A stretch of DNA of 64,000 nt from Bradyrhizobium sp. 139. GTDB taxonomy: Bacteria; Pseudomonadota; Alphaproteobacteria; Rhizobiales; Xanthobacteraceae. Location of the stretch: assembly GCF_023074175.1 (NCBI RefSeq), contig NZ_JADPKS010000163.1, positions 1 to 64,000 on the forward strand, in the 5' to 3' direction. Below are positions 53,472 through 62,321 of the stretch, in pieces. Each line of letters starts with the position of its first letter. Position 1 is the stretch's first letter. The position numbers and the translations under genes are program-made. Below the pieces are notes generated by a model, which did no database searches, was not told the DNA's origin, and saw only the letters and a program-made list of their open reading frames with translations.

Positions 53472-55838
53472 TCAGATCGCGCGCTTGTCCGCACCCTGCA
53501 GCTTTGCGTGCAGATTGATCAGCCACATCGCGGTCGGCCGCAGGATGAAGAGGTCGGCGACGAGCGCCATCACCATCGAGAAGGCGCTGAGCCAGCCGAA
53601 CAGCCGCAGCGACGGCAGATCGGAGAACACGGTGACGACGAGACCGCAGGCCAGCACCAGCGTGGTCAAGATCAACGCCGGGCCGACCAGCACGGTGGCG
53701 CGCTCCACCGCGAGCGCCGAGCCGACGCCCGGCTTGCTCTCGAGCCTGAGGCGATTGAGGAAGTGGATGGTCGCGCTCAGCCCCAAGCCGAACGAAACGG
53801 TCAGCGCCACGACACTGGCGAATTGCAGGCCCTCGTCCATCGCCCACAGCACCGTTCCCGACATCACCACGGGGAAGATGCCCGGCAGGATGCAGGCGAA
53901 CATCACAACCCAGGAGCGGAAGGCAAGGCCGATGAAGATCGCGACCAGCGCGAATTCGACGGTGAGCCCGCGGTTAAGCTTCTCGATCATGCCGGCCGAG
54001 TTGCGCGCGGCAATCGCGGCAAGACCAGTGACCGCCACTTCATACCCGGGATGCTTCTTGCGGACGGCGTCGAGCTCGGAATCGAGCTTGTCGACGATCG
54101 GCAGGAGCTGGCTGGAATCCTTGTCCGGCACGCGGCCTGCGACCACGACGGCGTCCTGCTCGGCATCGATGAATCGACGCACCAGATGCTCCGGGATGAC
54201 GCTGACATATTCCTTCAGCGTCGCAACGTCGGCATTGCCGGCCTTTTCCGCAAGCCAGCGGCGCAGGGTCTCGACCGACCAGACATTGCCGACACCGGCC
54301 GTCTTCTCCACCGTCGCGTGCACGTCCGCGATGGTCTGGAGCGTCTCCGGCGAATAGAGCGATTCACCCTTGGGGAACTGGATCAGCACGTTCACCGGAT
54401 TGGCGCCGGTGAGCTTGGCATCGAGCCGGTCGCTGGCGGCGACCGCCTGGCGCTTGTCCGGCACCTGGTCGGCGAGCCGGTAGCGCGGCTCCAGATTGGC
54501 GTAGATGACGCCAAGGCTGCCGACGAACAGCACCGCGATCAGGCTGAACAGGCCGGGACGGCCCACCATGCGCACCGCGATCCAGTAGCAGAAATTGCGC
54601 AGCGCCTGCACGCCGGCATCCGCGGTCTGGAACTTGGTGGCAAAGACTTTCTCGTTGCGCACGAGCAGCACGCCGAACACCGGAACCAGCGACAACACCG
54701 CGACCAGCGCGATGATGGTGGCGGCGAGCCCCGCCTCGCCGAACTTGCGGATCAGGTCGGAGTCGGAGAACTGGAGCGCGATGAAGGAGATGCCGGCGGT
54801 GCCATGCGTCAGCACGCACGCCGGTCCCACCACCAGCACCGCGTTCTTGAACGCGGTGAACTTGTCCTGGCCTGCGATCAGCCGGTCGCGCGCGGCGAAG
54901 GTGAGCTGCATCGAATCCGAGAAGCTGATGACCATGATGAGCGGCGTCATCACGTTCAGGAACATGTTGAGATTGAAATTGGCCCAGCCGAGCGCACCAA
55001 GCGCCAGCAGGATCGCGATCATCGGCGGGAACGCCGCCGCCACCATGAACGAGATTTTTCTGAAGAAGATGATGGCGATGACGCAGCCGGCGAGAATACC
55101 GAGGATGTTGTAGGTGAGCCCGTCGCGCTCGACCGCGTTGCGGATCTCGAGCTGCATCACCGGCACGCCGGAGAGCTGCACGTTGAGCCCGGTCTCGCTG
55201 AGGTCTTCCTTCATCAGCGCACGGATGTCGCCGACGGTCTTGGTCAGTTTGTTGGAGGCGACCACCTCCGGATCGAGCGAGAGCACGATCAGCGCCAGCG
55301 TACCGTCCTCCGACAACAGCTTGCCGCGGATGATCTCGTTGGCTTTGACGGTCTCGATAAACTTGTCATAGGCCTCGCCCTCGGGCAGATCGCCCGGGAA
55401 CAATGCGGCCGGCAGCTTGCCCGGCGCCGGCGCCTGCCGCGCCGAGAACAGCGAGACCAGCCCGCGCGTGCCTTCGACCAGCTGCATGTCGGTGACGAAG
55501 TCGCGCAGCTTCTCGAGATTGTTTCGCGCCAAAAGGTTCTTGCCCTCGACCACGACGAGAACGTCGAATTCCTCGGCCGGGAACTTCTTGGTCACCTCTT
55601 CATACTGGCGGAATTCGCGCGTGTTGGAGCGGAACAGCTGCGACAGCGAATCGTCGATCTTGATCCGGTGGATGCCGAACACGGCCCCGACGATCAGCAC
55701 GAGCAGAACGATGCAGGAAACGATCGGCGCCCGGACGGCGATCAGCCCGATGCGCTCCAGCCCGAAGGCGATGGAGGACGCAGGTCCCTGCTCGACCTTG
55801 TCGACATGAACCTCACTCTCGCTGTGCTTTTCGAGCAT
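53472..55838 (-). CDS. MMPL/RND-family exporter (second in the hopanoid region)
   Basis: This 788-residue inner-membrane transporter has the same two-fold MMPL plan as HpnN: helix at about 35-55, a periplasmic loop, helices to about 425 including MTPLIMVISFSDSMQLTFAA, a second loop, and a final bundle to 775. The opening KIDDSLSQLFRSNTREFRQY is typical of this predicted-exporter family. The cargo is unknown; its place between hpnC and hpnP makes a lipid or hopanoid link possible, but that is inference. It is on the minus strand, 205 bases downstream of eutC and in the same direction, so it may be read from the eut-hpnP promoter or its own. Confidence 0.85.
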   Translation of the reverse strand: MLEKHSESEVHVDKVEQGPASSIAFGLERIGLIAVRAPIVSCIVLLVLIVGAVFGIHRIKIDDSLSQLFRSNTREFRQYEEVTKKFPAEEFDVLVVVEGKNLLARNNLEKLRDFVTDMQLVEGTRGLVSLFSARQAPAPGKLPAALFPGDLPEGEAYDKFIETVKANEIIRGKLLSEDGTLALIVLSLDPEVVASNKLTKTVGDIRALMKEDLSETGLNVQLSGVPVMQLEIRNAVERDGLTYNILGILAGCVIAIIFFRKISFMVAAAFPPMIAILLALGALGWANFNLNMFLNVMTPLIMVISFSDSMQLTFAARDRLIAGQDKFTAFKNAVLVVGPACVLTHGTAGISFIALQFSDSDLIRKFGEAGLAATIIALVAVLSLVPVFGVLLVRNEKVFATKFQTADAGVQALRNFCYWIAVRMVGRPGLFSLIAVLFVGSLGVIYANLEPRYRLADQVPDKRQAVAASDRLDAKLTGANPVNVLIQFPKGESLYSPETLQTIADVHATVEKTAGVGNVWSVETLRRWLAEKAGNADVATLKEYVSVIPEHLVRRFIDAEQDAVVVAGRVPDKDSSQLLPIVDKLDSELDAVRKKHPGYEVAVTGLAAIAARNSAGMIEKLNRGLTVEFALVAIFIGLAFRSWVVMFACILPGIFPVVMSGTVLWAMDEGLQFASVVALTVSFGLGLSATIHFLNRLRLESKPGVGSALAVERATVLVGPALILTTLVLACGLVVTVFSDLPSLRLFGWLSAFSMVMALVADLFILRPTAMWLINLHAKLQGADKRAI

Positions 55839-56043
55839 GCCTTGTCCAGTTCCTAAATCGATTCGGTCTGTGAGCTTATTGCGCCCCGCGAACGGCTTGA
55901 AAATGCCATACCAATGGGAGGCTTGCCCTTTGAAAATGCGCGGAAAATCGCTGCGGGGGGTTTAGCAGGTCACGAGGCCCCCTCGCAAGCAGGCGAAGTG
56001 TGGCCAAATCGATCAAGATGTGGCGATTTTGCCGGAATGCCCG

Positions 56044-56829
56044 TCATTCGGGCAAAGCCGTGCCAATTCGGCGCGGGGCGCGGTCGGCGCTCTCGTCTTT
56101 CAGTGCCACGCCGGTGACCTCCCGGGCCATCCCCTCACGGACGAGCCAGACGATCTTAAAGGCGGCCTCGTCATAGCTCAACCCGGCATTGTGGATGTTC
56201 GAGACGCAATTGCGCTCGGCATCGGTGCGGCCCGGCTTTGGCGCGAAGGTCAGATAGACGCCGAGGCTGTCGGGCGCGGACAGGCCGGGCCGCTCGCCGA
56301 TCAACGTCACGACCATGCGCGCGCCGAGAATGGCGCCGATCTCGTCGCCGAGCGCGACGCGCGCGCCTGAGGCGACAACGACACATCCGATCGCGACATC
56401 GTCCTCGTCCGCGAGCAGCGGCAGCAGGTGGGACACCAGCGCCGCCGCATGGGCGTGGACCGCCGCCGTCGACAGGCCGTCGCCGATCACGATCGCGAGC
56501 TGGCACGGCTCCGAGGCATTTCGTGCCAACAGTTCGGCCGAGCCGGCATCGAGTTGCCGCCCCAGATCCGGCCGCCGCAGATAATCCCTGCGGTCGACCG
56601 CCCGGCTCCGCGCCTCCACGACGACGAGGCCGAGCTCGCGGAGATCGGCGGCCAGCAGCGGCGCATCGAAGACGGCATGCACGGCATCGCGGGCGCGGGC
56701 ATGGTCCAGCGTGAAATCGAGCAGCGCCCTTGTCGGCAGGCTCGCGCCGCTGCGGCCGAGCGCGACGCGCGCAGGCGTGAGCGACCGCAGATCGAGGGTG
56801 GGGCGGCGCGGAGCGGCCGGATCAGACAT
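56044..56829 (-). CDS. eutC: Ethanolamine ammonia-lyase small subunit EutC
   Basis: This 261-residue protein is the small subunit of the adenosylcobalamin-dependent ethanolamine ammonia-lyase, which turns ethanolamine into acetaldehyde and ammonia. Recognisable blocks are LTPARVALGRSGASLPTRAL near the start, QLAIVIGDGLSTAAVHAHAA, VVTLIGERPGLSAPDSLGVY and ERNCVSNIHNAGLSYDEAAF. It begins six bases after the hpnP stop, so it is almost certainly co-transcribed with hpnP, and its partner eutB lies upstream of hpnP. No microcompartment or other eut genes are visible, which points to a simple cytosolic ethanolamine-nitrogen pathway. Confidence 0.93.
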   Translation of the reverse strand: MSDPAAPRRPTLDLRSLTPARVALGRSGASLPTRALLDFTLDHARARDAVHAVFDAPLLAADLRELGLVVVEARSRAVDRRDYLRRPDLGRQLDAGSAELLARNASEPCQLAIVIGDGLSTAAVHAHAAALVSHLLPLLADEDDVAIGCVVVASGARVALGDEIGAILGARMVVTLIGERPGLSAPDSLGVYLTFAPKPGRTDAERNCVSNIHNAGLSYDEAAFKIVWLVREGMAREVTGVALKDESADRAPRRIGTALPE

Positions 56830-56835
56830 GTCGCG

Positions 56836-58422
56836 TCATTCGGCGGGAATGGCGGCCTCGCGCAGCCGCAGCGAATAGTTCGACGCGTTTTGCTGGCCAC
56901 TGGAGGCCGCGCGAGCGAACTTGATCAGATGGTGCGCGATCATCGCGGAGCCGATCAGGCCTTCGAGGTCGCCGCGCCTGATCCGCCCCAGCGCGAACTT
57001 CCAGAATACCTTCTTGTAGTCGCCGAGCACGCCAACCTTCCAGAAGATGTTTCGCAGCATGATCAGGGCGCGCTTGATGTTGGCCCAGGTCTTCATCTCC
57101 GGGGCCACCGGCACCTGGAGGCGGTTGGCATAGGTGTAGTCGCATTGATGCTGATAGCGGGCGTAGACCTTTTCGGGCTCGTAGGCGACCTCCATGCAGT
57201 GCCTCCAGGAGGCCACGACCTCGTCATAGGGCAACAGAAAGTTGACGTTGGAATCGCGGCCTTCGTCGCTGACGAGCCGCCCCTCGCGCTCCAACCGGTC
57301 CCACAGCGGCGTCTTCGGCAGTGCCTGCAACAGATTGATCGTGAGCAGCGGAATCCTGGATTCTTCGACGAAGTTGATGAGCGCGTCGGCAGTGTTCGGC
57401 TTGTCGGTGTCGAGCCCCATGATGATGCCCGAGACGACTTCCATGCCGTAGGCGTTGATGGTGCGCACGCCCTCCAGGATCGGGACCATCATATTGTGGT
57501 CCTTGTGCATCGCGTGCAGCGCGTCGGGATCGGGGGTCTCGATGCCGCAGAAGATGGTGACGAACATGGCCTCGCGCATCTTCTCGAGAATTTCCGGGCG
57601 CTTTGCGATATTGAGCGTCGCCTCGCAGGCAAGCCGCATCACATAATTGTTCTTCTTCTGCCACTCGATCAGATGCGGCAGCAGGTCCATCGCCGCCTTG
57701 CGGTTGCCGATGAAATTGTCGTCGACGAAATAGACCGTGTCGGTCATGCCGCATTCACGCAGGCGGTCGAGCTCGGCGATGATCTGCTGGGGCGACTTGA
57801 TGCGCGGATTGCGGCCGTAGAGGCCGGGAATATCGCAGAACTCGCACTGATAGGGACAGCCGCTGGAATATTGGATACTGCCGAGGAAGTATTTCTTCAC
57901 GTCGGCGAGTTCATAGGCCGGGATCGGAAACTCCGTCATCGGCACGCGGTCCCTGGTCGTGAGCACGACCTGCTGCTCGGGGCGCGAGGTGTCGCGCGAC
58001 AGGATCTCGATCAGCTCGTTGGTGGCGTCGCCGAGCTCGCCGACATGGAGATAGTCGAAGGCCGGATAATAGTCCGGGCAGGCGCTGACGGAGGGACCGC
58101 CGAGCGCGACCGGCAGATCGAATTCATGGGCGCGGCGGCAGATGTCGTTCATCTGCTGGCGCTGGATGTGCATGCCACTGACAAAGACCGCCTCCGCCCA
58201 TTCGAACTCGTCCTCGGTCGTGCGGCGGAGGTTCTCGTCGACGAATTTGACCTGCCACTCACTGGGCAGATAGGCCGCGAGCAGCAGCAGTCCCTGCGGC
58301 GGCATGAAGGCGCTGACGCCGTCGGTCAGCGGGTAGGAATACTCGAACGTCCCGAACGACGAGGTGTAGCGCGGAAACACACAAAGAATCCGCCGGGCCG
58401 TACCGTTACTTTCAGCTCGCAT
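56836..58422 (-). CDS. hpnP: HpnP, hopanoid C-2 methylase (B12-binding radical SAM)
   Basis: This 528-residue enzyme adds the C-2 methyl group to hopanoids, using SAM and cobalamin. A B12-binding-like domain occupies about 12-145 (RILCVFPRYTSSFGTFEYSY, then MPPQGLLLLAAYLP and VALGGPSVSACPDYYPAFDY). The radical SAM motif is CPYQCEFC (Cys189, Cys193, Cys196). The length and the block YLHVGELGDATNELIEIL agree with HpnP rather than HpnJ or HpnR. The chosen ATG has a gggggag just before it; the frame opens 28 codons upstream. It lies between eutB (156 bases upstream) and eutC (six bases downstream), on the same strand. Confidence 0.88.
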   Translation of the reverse strand: MRAESNGTARRILCVFPRYTSSFGTFEYSYPLTDGVSAFMPPQGLLLLAAYLPSEWQVKFVDENLRRTTEDEFEWAEAVFVSGMHIQRQQMNDICRRAHEFDLPVALGGPSVSACPDYYPAFDYLHVGELGDATNELIEILSRDTSRPEQQVVLTTRDRVPMTEFPIPAYELADVKKYFLGSIQYSSGCPYQCEFCDIPGLYGRNPRIKSPQQIIAELDRLRECGMTDTVYFVDDNFIGNRKAAMDLLPHLIEWQKKNNYVMRLACEATLNIAKRPEILEKMREAMFVTIFCGIETPDPDALHAMHKDHNMMVPILEGVRTINAYGMEVVSGIIMGLDTDKPNTADALINFVEESRIPLLTINLLQALPKTPLWDRLEREGRLVSDEGRDSNVNFLLPYDEVVASWRHCMEVAYEPEKVYARYQHQCDYTYANRLQVPVAPEMKTWANIKRALIMLRNIFWKVGVLGDYKKVFWKFALGRIRRGDLEGLIGSAMIAHHLIKFARAASSGQQNASNYSLRLREAAIPAE

Positions 58423-58523
58423 CAAAGCTCCCCCGCCACGCTCGATAGATGGTGCGGAAATTGGCAGCCAGACACATAGCGTAACGCTGCCGCCGGAATT
58501 TCTCAATATTGTGGCATCATCTT

Positions 58524-58550
58524 AATTCGCGAGAGGCGCCAATAGTTTCC
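58524..58550 (-). promoter_or_regulatory. Weak EcfG-like promoter candidate before hpnP
   Basis: On the minus strand GGAAAC-N15-CGAATT resembles the general-stress (EcfG) promoter GGAAC-N16/17-CGTT only in part. I list it because hpnP of Rhodopseudomonas palustris is reported to be under EcfG control and the box sits in the 156-base gap before hpnP. Confidence 0.25.
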
Positions 58551-58578
58551 TAAGGGGGAAATCGGCGTTTCCGCCGCG

Positions 58579-60048
58579 TCACGCGATCAGCCGCGAGGCA
58601 AAATCGGGCAGCAGGCCCGCATCGCCGGCCAGACGGAAATCGGCGCCCGCTATGCCGGACTGCACCAGCCAGTCGTCGAATTCTGGCGCGCGGCGCAGGC
58701 CGAAGACGTCGCGGACATAGAGTGCGTCGTGAAAAGACGTCGACTGGTAGTTCAGCATGACGTCGTCGGCGCCGGGGACGCCCATGATGAAGGTGACGCC
58801 GGCGGCAGCGAGCAGCGTCAGCAGATTGTCCATGTCGTCCTGGTCCGCCTCGGCATGGTTGGTGTAGCAGATGTCGATCCCCAGCGGCAGGCCGAGCAGC
58901 TTGCCGCAAAAGTGATCCTCCAGCCCGGCGCGGATGATTTCCTTGCCGTCGTAGAGATATTCGGGGCCGATGAAGCCGACCACGCTGTTGACCAGGAGCG
59001 GGGCAAACGCGCGGGCGACCGCATAGGCGCGCGCCTCGCAGGTCTGCTGGTCGACGCCGTGATGGGCATTGGCCGACAGCGCCGAGCCCTGGCCGGTCTC
59101 GAAATACATCACGTTTTGACCGGTCGTGCCGCGCTTCTGCGACAGCCCGGCGTCCTGTGCCTCCTTCAGAAGCGCGAGGTCGACGCCAAAACTGCGATTG
59201 GCGGCCTCGGTGCCGGCGACCGACTGGAAAACGAGGTCGACCGGCACGCCCTGCCCGATCAGCGACAACGTCGTCGTGACATGGGTGAGCACGCAAGCCT
59301 GCGTCGGGATCTTCAGTCGCGCGATGATCTCGTCGAGCAGCCGCAGCAATCGCGCGATCACGGCCGGATCGTCGCTCGCCGGGTTGATGCCGATGCAGGC
59401 ATCGCCGGCGCCGAGCAGGAGGCCGTCGAGGATCGAGGCGGTGATGCCCCTGGTATCGTCGAAGGGGTGATTGGGCTGGAGCCGCGTGCTCATTCGGCCC
59501 TTCAGACCGATCGTGTTGCGGAAGGCGGTGGTGACCTCGCATTTCCGCGCCGCCAGGATCAGGTCCTGGTTGCGCATCAGCTTTGAGACCGCGGCCGCCA
59601 TCTCCGGGGTGATGCCGCCCGAGAGCGTACGCAAAACCTCTGATGTCGCCGCATCCGACAGCAGCCAGTCGCGGAAGGCTCCGACCGTCAGCGAAGCCAC
59701 CGGCACGAACGCCTTGGCGTCGTGGCTGTCGATGACGAGGCGGGTAACCTCGTCGGCTTCATACGGGATGACAGCTTCCTGCAAGAACTGCTCGAGCGGG
59801 ACGTCGGCCAGCGCCATCCGCGCCGCGATCATCTGCTCGGCGGTGCCGGCGGCAATCCCGGCCAGCCGGTCGCCTGAGCGCGGCGGCGTCGCCTTGGCGA
59901 GGAGGTCGCGCAGGTCCGGAAATGTGTAGGTCGTGGCGTCGATGGTGTGGCGGTAGACCAAAGGCCCCTCCGGGGTTCGTCGGCCAGTGACCGACCTCAA
60001 ATCGAATACGCGCTTGGCGGCCGGCGCGCACGCCGATGTTTGGGGCAT
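58579..60048 (-). CDS. eutB: Ethanolamine ammonia-lyase large subunit EutB
   Basis: This 489-residue catalytic subunit of ethanolamine ammonia-lyase binds ethanolamine and adenosylcobalamin. Typical blocks are YTFPDLRDLLAKATPPRSGD, DEVTRLVIDSHDAKAF, KGRMSTRLQPNHPFDDTRGI, GDACIGINPASDDP, GQNVMYFETGQGSALSANAH and IDICYTNHAEADQDDMDNLL. The ATG (MPQTSACAPAAKR) is chosen because the family pattern starts there; the frame is open 89 codons upstream. It is the first gene of the eutB-hpnP-eutC group and is divergent from the chemoreceptor gene. No cobalamin riboswitch was recognised upstream. Confidence 0.93.
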   Translation of the reverse strand: MPQTSACAPAAKRVFDLRSVTGRRTPEGPLVYRHTIDATTYTFPDLRDLLAKATPPRSGDRLAGIAAGTAEQMIAARMALADVPLEQFLQEAVIPYEADEVTRLVIDSHDAKAFVPVASLTVGAFRDWLLSDAATSEVLRTLSGGITPEMAAAVSKLMRNQDLILAARKCEVTTAFRNTIGLKGRMSTRLQPNHPFDDTRGITASILDGLLLGAGDACIGINPASDDPAVIARLLRLLDEIIARLKIPTQACVLTHVTTTLSLIGQGVPVDLVFQSVAGTEAANRSFGVDLALLKEAQDAGLSQKRGTTGQNVMYFETGQGSALSANAHHGVDQQTCEARAYAVARAFAPLLVNSVVGFIGPEYLYDGKEIIRAGLEDHFCGKLLGLPLGIDICYTNHAEADQDDMDNLLTLLAAAGVTFIMGVPGADDVMLNYQSTSFHDALYVRDVFGLRRAPEFDDWLVQSGIAGADFRLAGDAGLLPDFASRLIA

Positions 60049-60253
60049 TGCGGGCGAATCCCGGATTGGTCTGCCGCAAAACCGGGACAATGGAACCAAG
60101 AGCCTGAAATGCTGACCTTTCTTTCGACTAAGGAAGAAGGGGCCGAGCCGCCACGGTGTTAACGCTGCGTCCATCTTCATTCTGCATAGTTTTGCATCAA
60201 TTTTATACGACCGCGCTTTCCGGCCGCTCCCGGCCGTTCGGGCCCCTGACACC

Positions 60254-61993
60254 ATGACAATCAACCGATCTGGGAATGCCAGCCGCCTGGCAGGCCGTTT
60301 CACGCTTGCGACCAAGCTCTATGCGATCTTCGCGCTGTTCGCCCTGCTCACGGCGGCGATCGCTATGCTGTCCGACTACAACAGCCGCCGCGGCGCCGAC
60401 CTGACCAGCGCGATCGAAACGGCGAACGCCGCCGCGCTGAACGTCGAGCGAGTCAACTCGCTGGTCTATGCGGTGGTGATGGAATCGCGCGGCGTCTACA
60501 TGTCGACCGAACCGGCCGTCGTGAAGAAATACGGCGAGGGCCTGCGCAAGTTCAACGCGCAGATCCTCGAGGTCGTGAAAGGCTGGGAGGGCATCGTCAA
60601 AGCCGACGATGCCGAGCAGTTCGCGACCTTCAAGAAGCGCATCGACCAGTTCGTCGAGTTCCGCAACGAGCTGGTGCGCCGCGGCATCGAGATCAATGCG
60701 GCCGCCGGCCGCGAATGGGGCGACAACGACGCCAACCGCGCCGTGCGCTCGGCGCTGAACAAGGATCTGGAGGCGCTGTCCAAGGTCTATGCCGGTCGCG
60801 CCAGGGAGATCGCGCAGCAGACCAAGACCAATCGTATCCTGTCGATGGTGCTGACCTGCCTCGGCGGCGTGGCGCTGGCGCTGGTCGTGATCGGCATCGT
60901 CATCATCGCCCGCTCGATCGCCCGCCCCCTTTCCGCCATCACCGCGACCATCAAGCAGGTCGCTGACGGCGCCGAGAATGTCATAGTGCCGCACAGCGAC
61001 CGCGCCGACGAGATCGGCGCGCTGGCGCGCGCCATCCAGATCTTCCAGGACGCGATGGGCCGCAACCGCAATCTCGCCTCGCAGGTCTCGCAGGGCTCCG
61101 CCGCGCGCGAAGCGCGCGCCCGCCACATCGAGCAATCCGTCGAGGCGTTTCGCGAGGCGATCGGCGCGATCATGCGCGGCCTCAGCGACAATGCCTCCGT
61201 CATGCGCGAGACTGCACAGACCATCACCCGCGTCACCGGGGATGCGAGCAGCCGCGCCGGCACGGCGGCGAACGCTACCGAGCAGGCCTCGCACAACGTC
61301 ACGGCGGTGGCGAGTGCCGCCGAGGAGCTATCTGCGTCGGTGGTGGAGATCGGCCGCCAGGTGCGGCAGTCCGCGGGCGCGGTCGAGCAGACCGGCCAGC
61401 GCACCGAAAAATCGATCTCCGAGATCGAGAGCCTTGCAGCCGCGACGCAGCGCATCGATGGCGTGCTCAGCCTGATCCAGGCAATCGCCGAGCAGACCAA
61501 TCTGCTCGCGCTCAACGCCACCATCGAGGCCGCGCGTGCGGGCGACGCCGGCCGCGGCTTTGCCGTCGTCGCGCACGAAGTGAAGGCGCTCGCCGGCCAG
61601 ACCGCCAAAGCGACGGCCGAGATCGGCGAGAACGTCGCGATGATCCAGACGTCCACCCGCAACGCGGTCGATGCCGTCCGCGAGATCGGCGGCGCGGTCC
61701 GCGAGATCAACGACGTCACCTCGGCGATTGCGGGTGCCATCGGCCAGCAGGACGCCGCCACGCGCGAGATCTCGTCCAACGCGCAATCGGCGGCCCAAGG
61801 CAACGAGACGCTTGTGGCCAACATCACCTCGCTCCGCGACGCCATCGGCGAGACCGACACGGCGGCGTCCTCCGTGCTGACGGCGGCGAGCAGCCTGACG
61901 GAGACGGCGGAGACGCTGTCGCGCGAGGTGGAGAAGTTCTTTCAAAATCTGCGCTCGGGAGCGGCGGACAGCCGCGTCGCCAAAGCGGGATGA
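60254..61993 (+). CDS. Methyl-accepting chemotaxis protein
   Basis: This 579-residue chemoreceptor has an N-terminal membrane helix (about 18-40), a periplasmic four-helix-type ligand domain (45-195), a second membrane helix (about 197-219), a HAMP domain (about 220-268, RSIARPLSAITATIKQVADG) and a long cytoplasmic signalling coiled coil. The CheA/CheW contact tip is EQTNLLALNATIEAARAGDA with GRGFAVVAHEVKALA (near 413-448). No C-terminal CheR-binding pentapeptide is present. The ligand is unknown; its place beside eutB raises ethanolamine as a possibility, but this is only a guess from context. Confidence 0.92.
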   Translation: MTINRSGNASRLAGRFTLATKLYAIFALFALLTAAIAMLSDYNSRRGADLTSAIETANAAALNVERVNSLVYAVVMESRGVYMSTEPAVVKKYGEGLRKFNAQILEVVKGWEGIVKADDAEQFATFKKRIDQFVEFRNELVRRGIEINAAAGREWGDNDANRAVRSALNKDLEALSKVYAGRAREIAQQTKTNRILSMVLTCLGGVALALVVIGIVIIARSIARPLSAITATIKQVADGAENVIVPHSDRADEIGALARAIQIFQDAMGRNRNLASQVSQGSAAREARARHIEQSVEAFREAIGAIMRGLSDNASVMRETAQTITRVTGDASSRAGTAANATEQASHNVTAVASAAEELSASVVEIGRQVRQSAGAVEQTGQRTEKSISEIESLAAATQRIDGVLSLIQAIAEQTNLLALNATIEAARAGDAGRGFAVVAHEVKALAGQTAKATAEIGENVAMIQTSTRNAVDAVREIGGAVREINDVTSAIAGAIGQQDAATREISSNAQSAAQGNETLVANITSLRDAIGETDTAASSVLTAASSLTETAETLSREVEKFFQNLRSGAADSRVAKAG

Positions 61994-62064
61994 CAGCGCG
62001 CTCACCCCCCGTGAAGCCAGCGGTGGGTTCGCTCCGACAAGAAACGCGAAAACAGCGGAAGCGA

Positions 62065-62256
62065 TCATCTCGCCTCGGCAAGTCGGCGAAGGGCCGCGCC
62101 CGGCGCAAAATAGAACCGATCAACACCGATATCGGCCAGACTCGCACCCAGGCTCTGGCTGAGCTGTGGCGCGACGACCGCGATGCTCTGGAACCGGAGA
62201 GCGATGGCGGCACGAGCGACAAACAGCACAGCAAGAATGGTCCAGCGGCTTCGCAT
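62065..62256 (-). pseudogene. N-terminal remnant of an MFS transporter
   Basis: Sixty-three residues (MRSRWTILAVLFVARAAIAL, then FQSIAVVAPQLSQSLGASLA and DIGV) match the start of a CynX/NimT-type major facilitator transporter. After DIGV the reading becomes degenerate (DRFYFAPGAALRRLAEAR) and stops, with nothing of the remaining ten or so helices. This is a truncated relic, lying next to the intact MFS gene at 62322-63551, which belongs to a different subgroup. The remainder of 61994-62321 shows no other gene. Confidence 0.65.
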
Positions 62257-62321
62257 TCGGGTTTTCCCCGATGCCGCGAACTATTGATGTCCGTCGTTCG
62301 ACCTGTGCCAATGAAGCGGCG

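Noticed and set aside
53508..55856. 782-residue plus-strand frame
   Set aside because: Antisense to the MMPL exporter along its full length; no recognisable motif.
56428..58479. 683-residue plus-strand frame
   Set aside because: Antisense to eutC and hpnP, both of which are secure.
60049..60253. Cobalamin riboswitch before eutB
   Set aside because: No B12-box-like sequence or convincing paired structure was seen in the 205-base gap.
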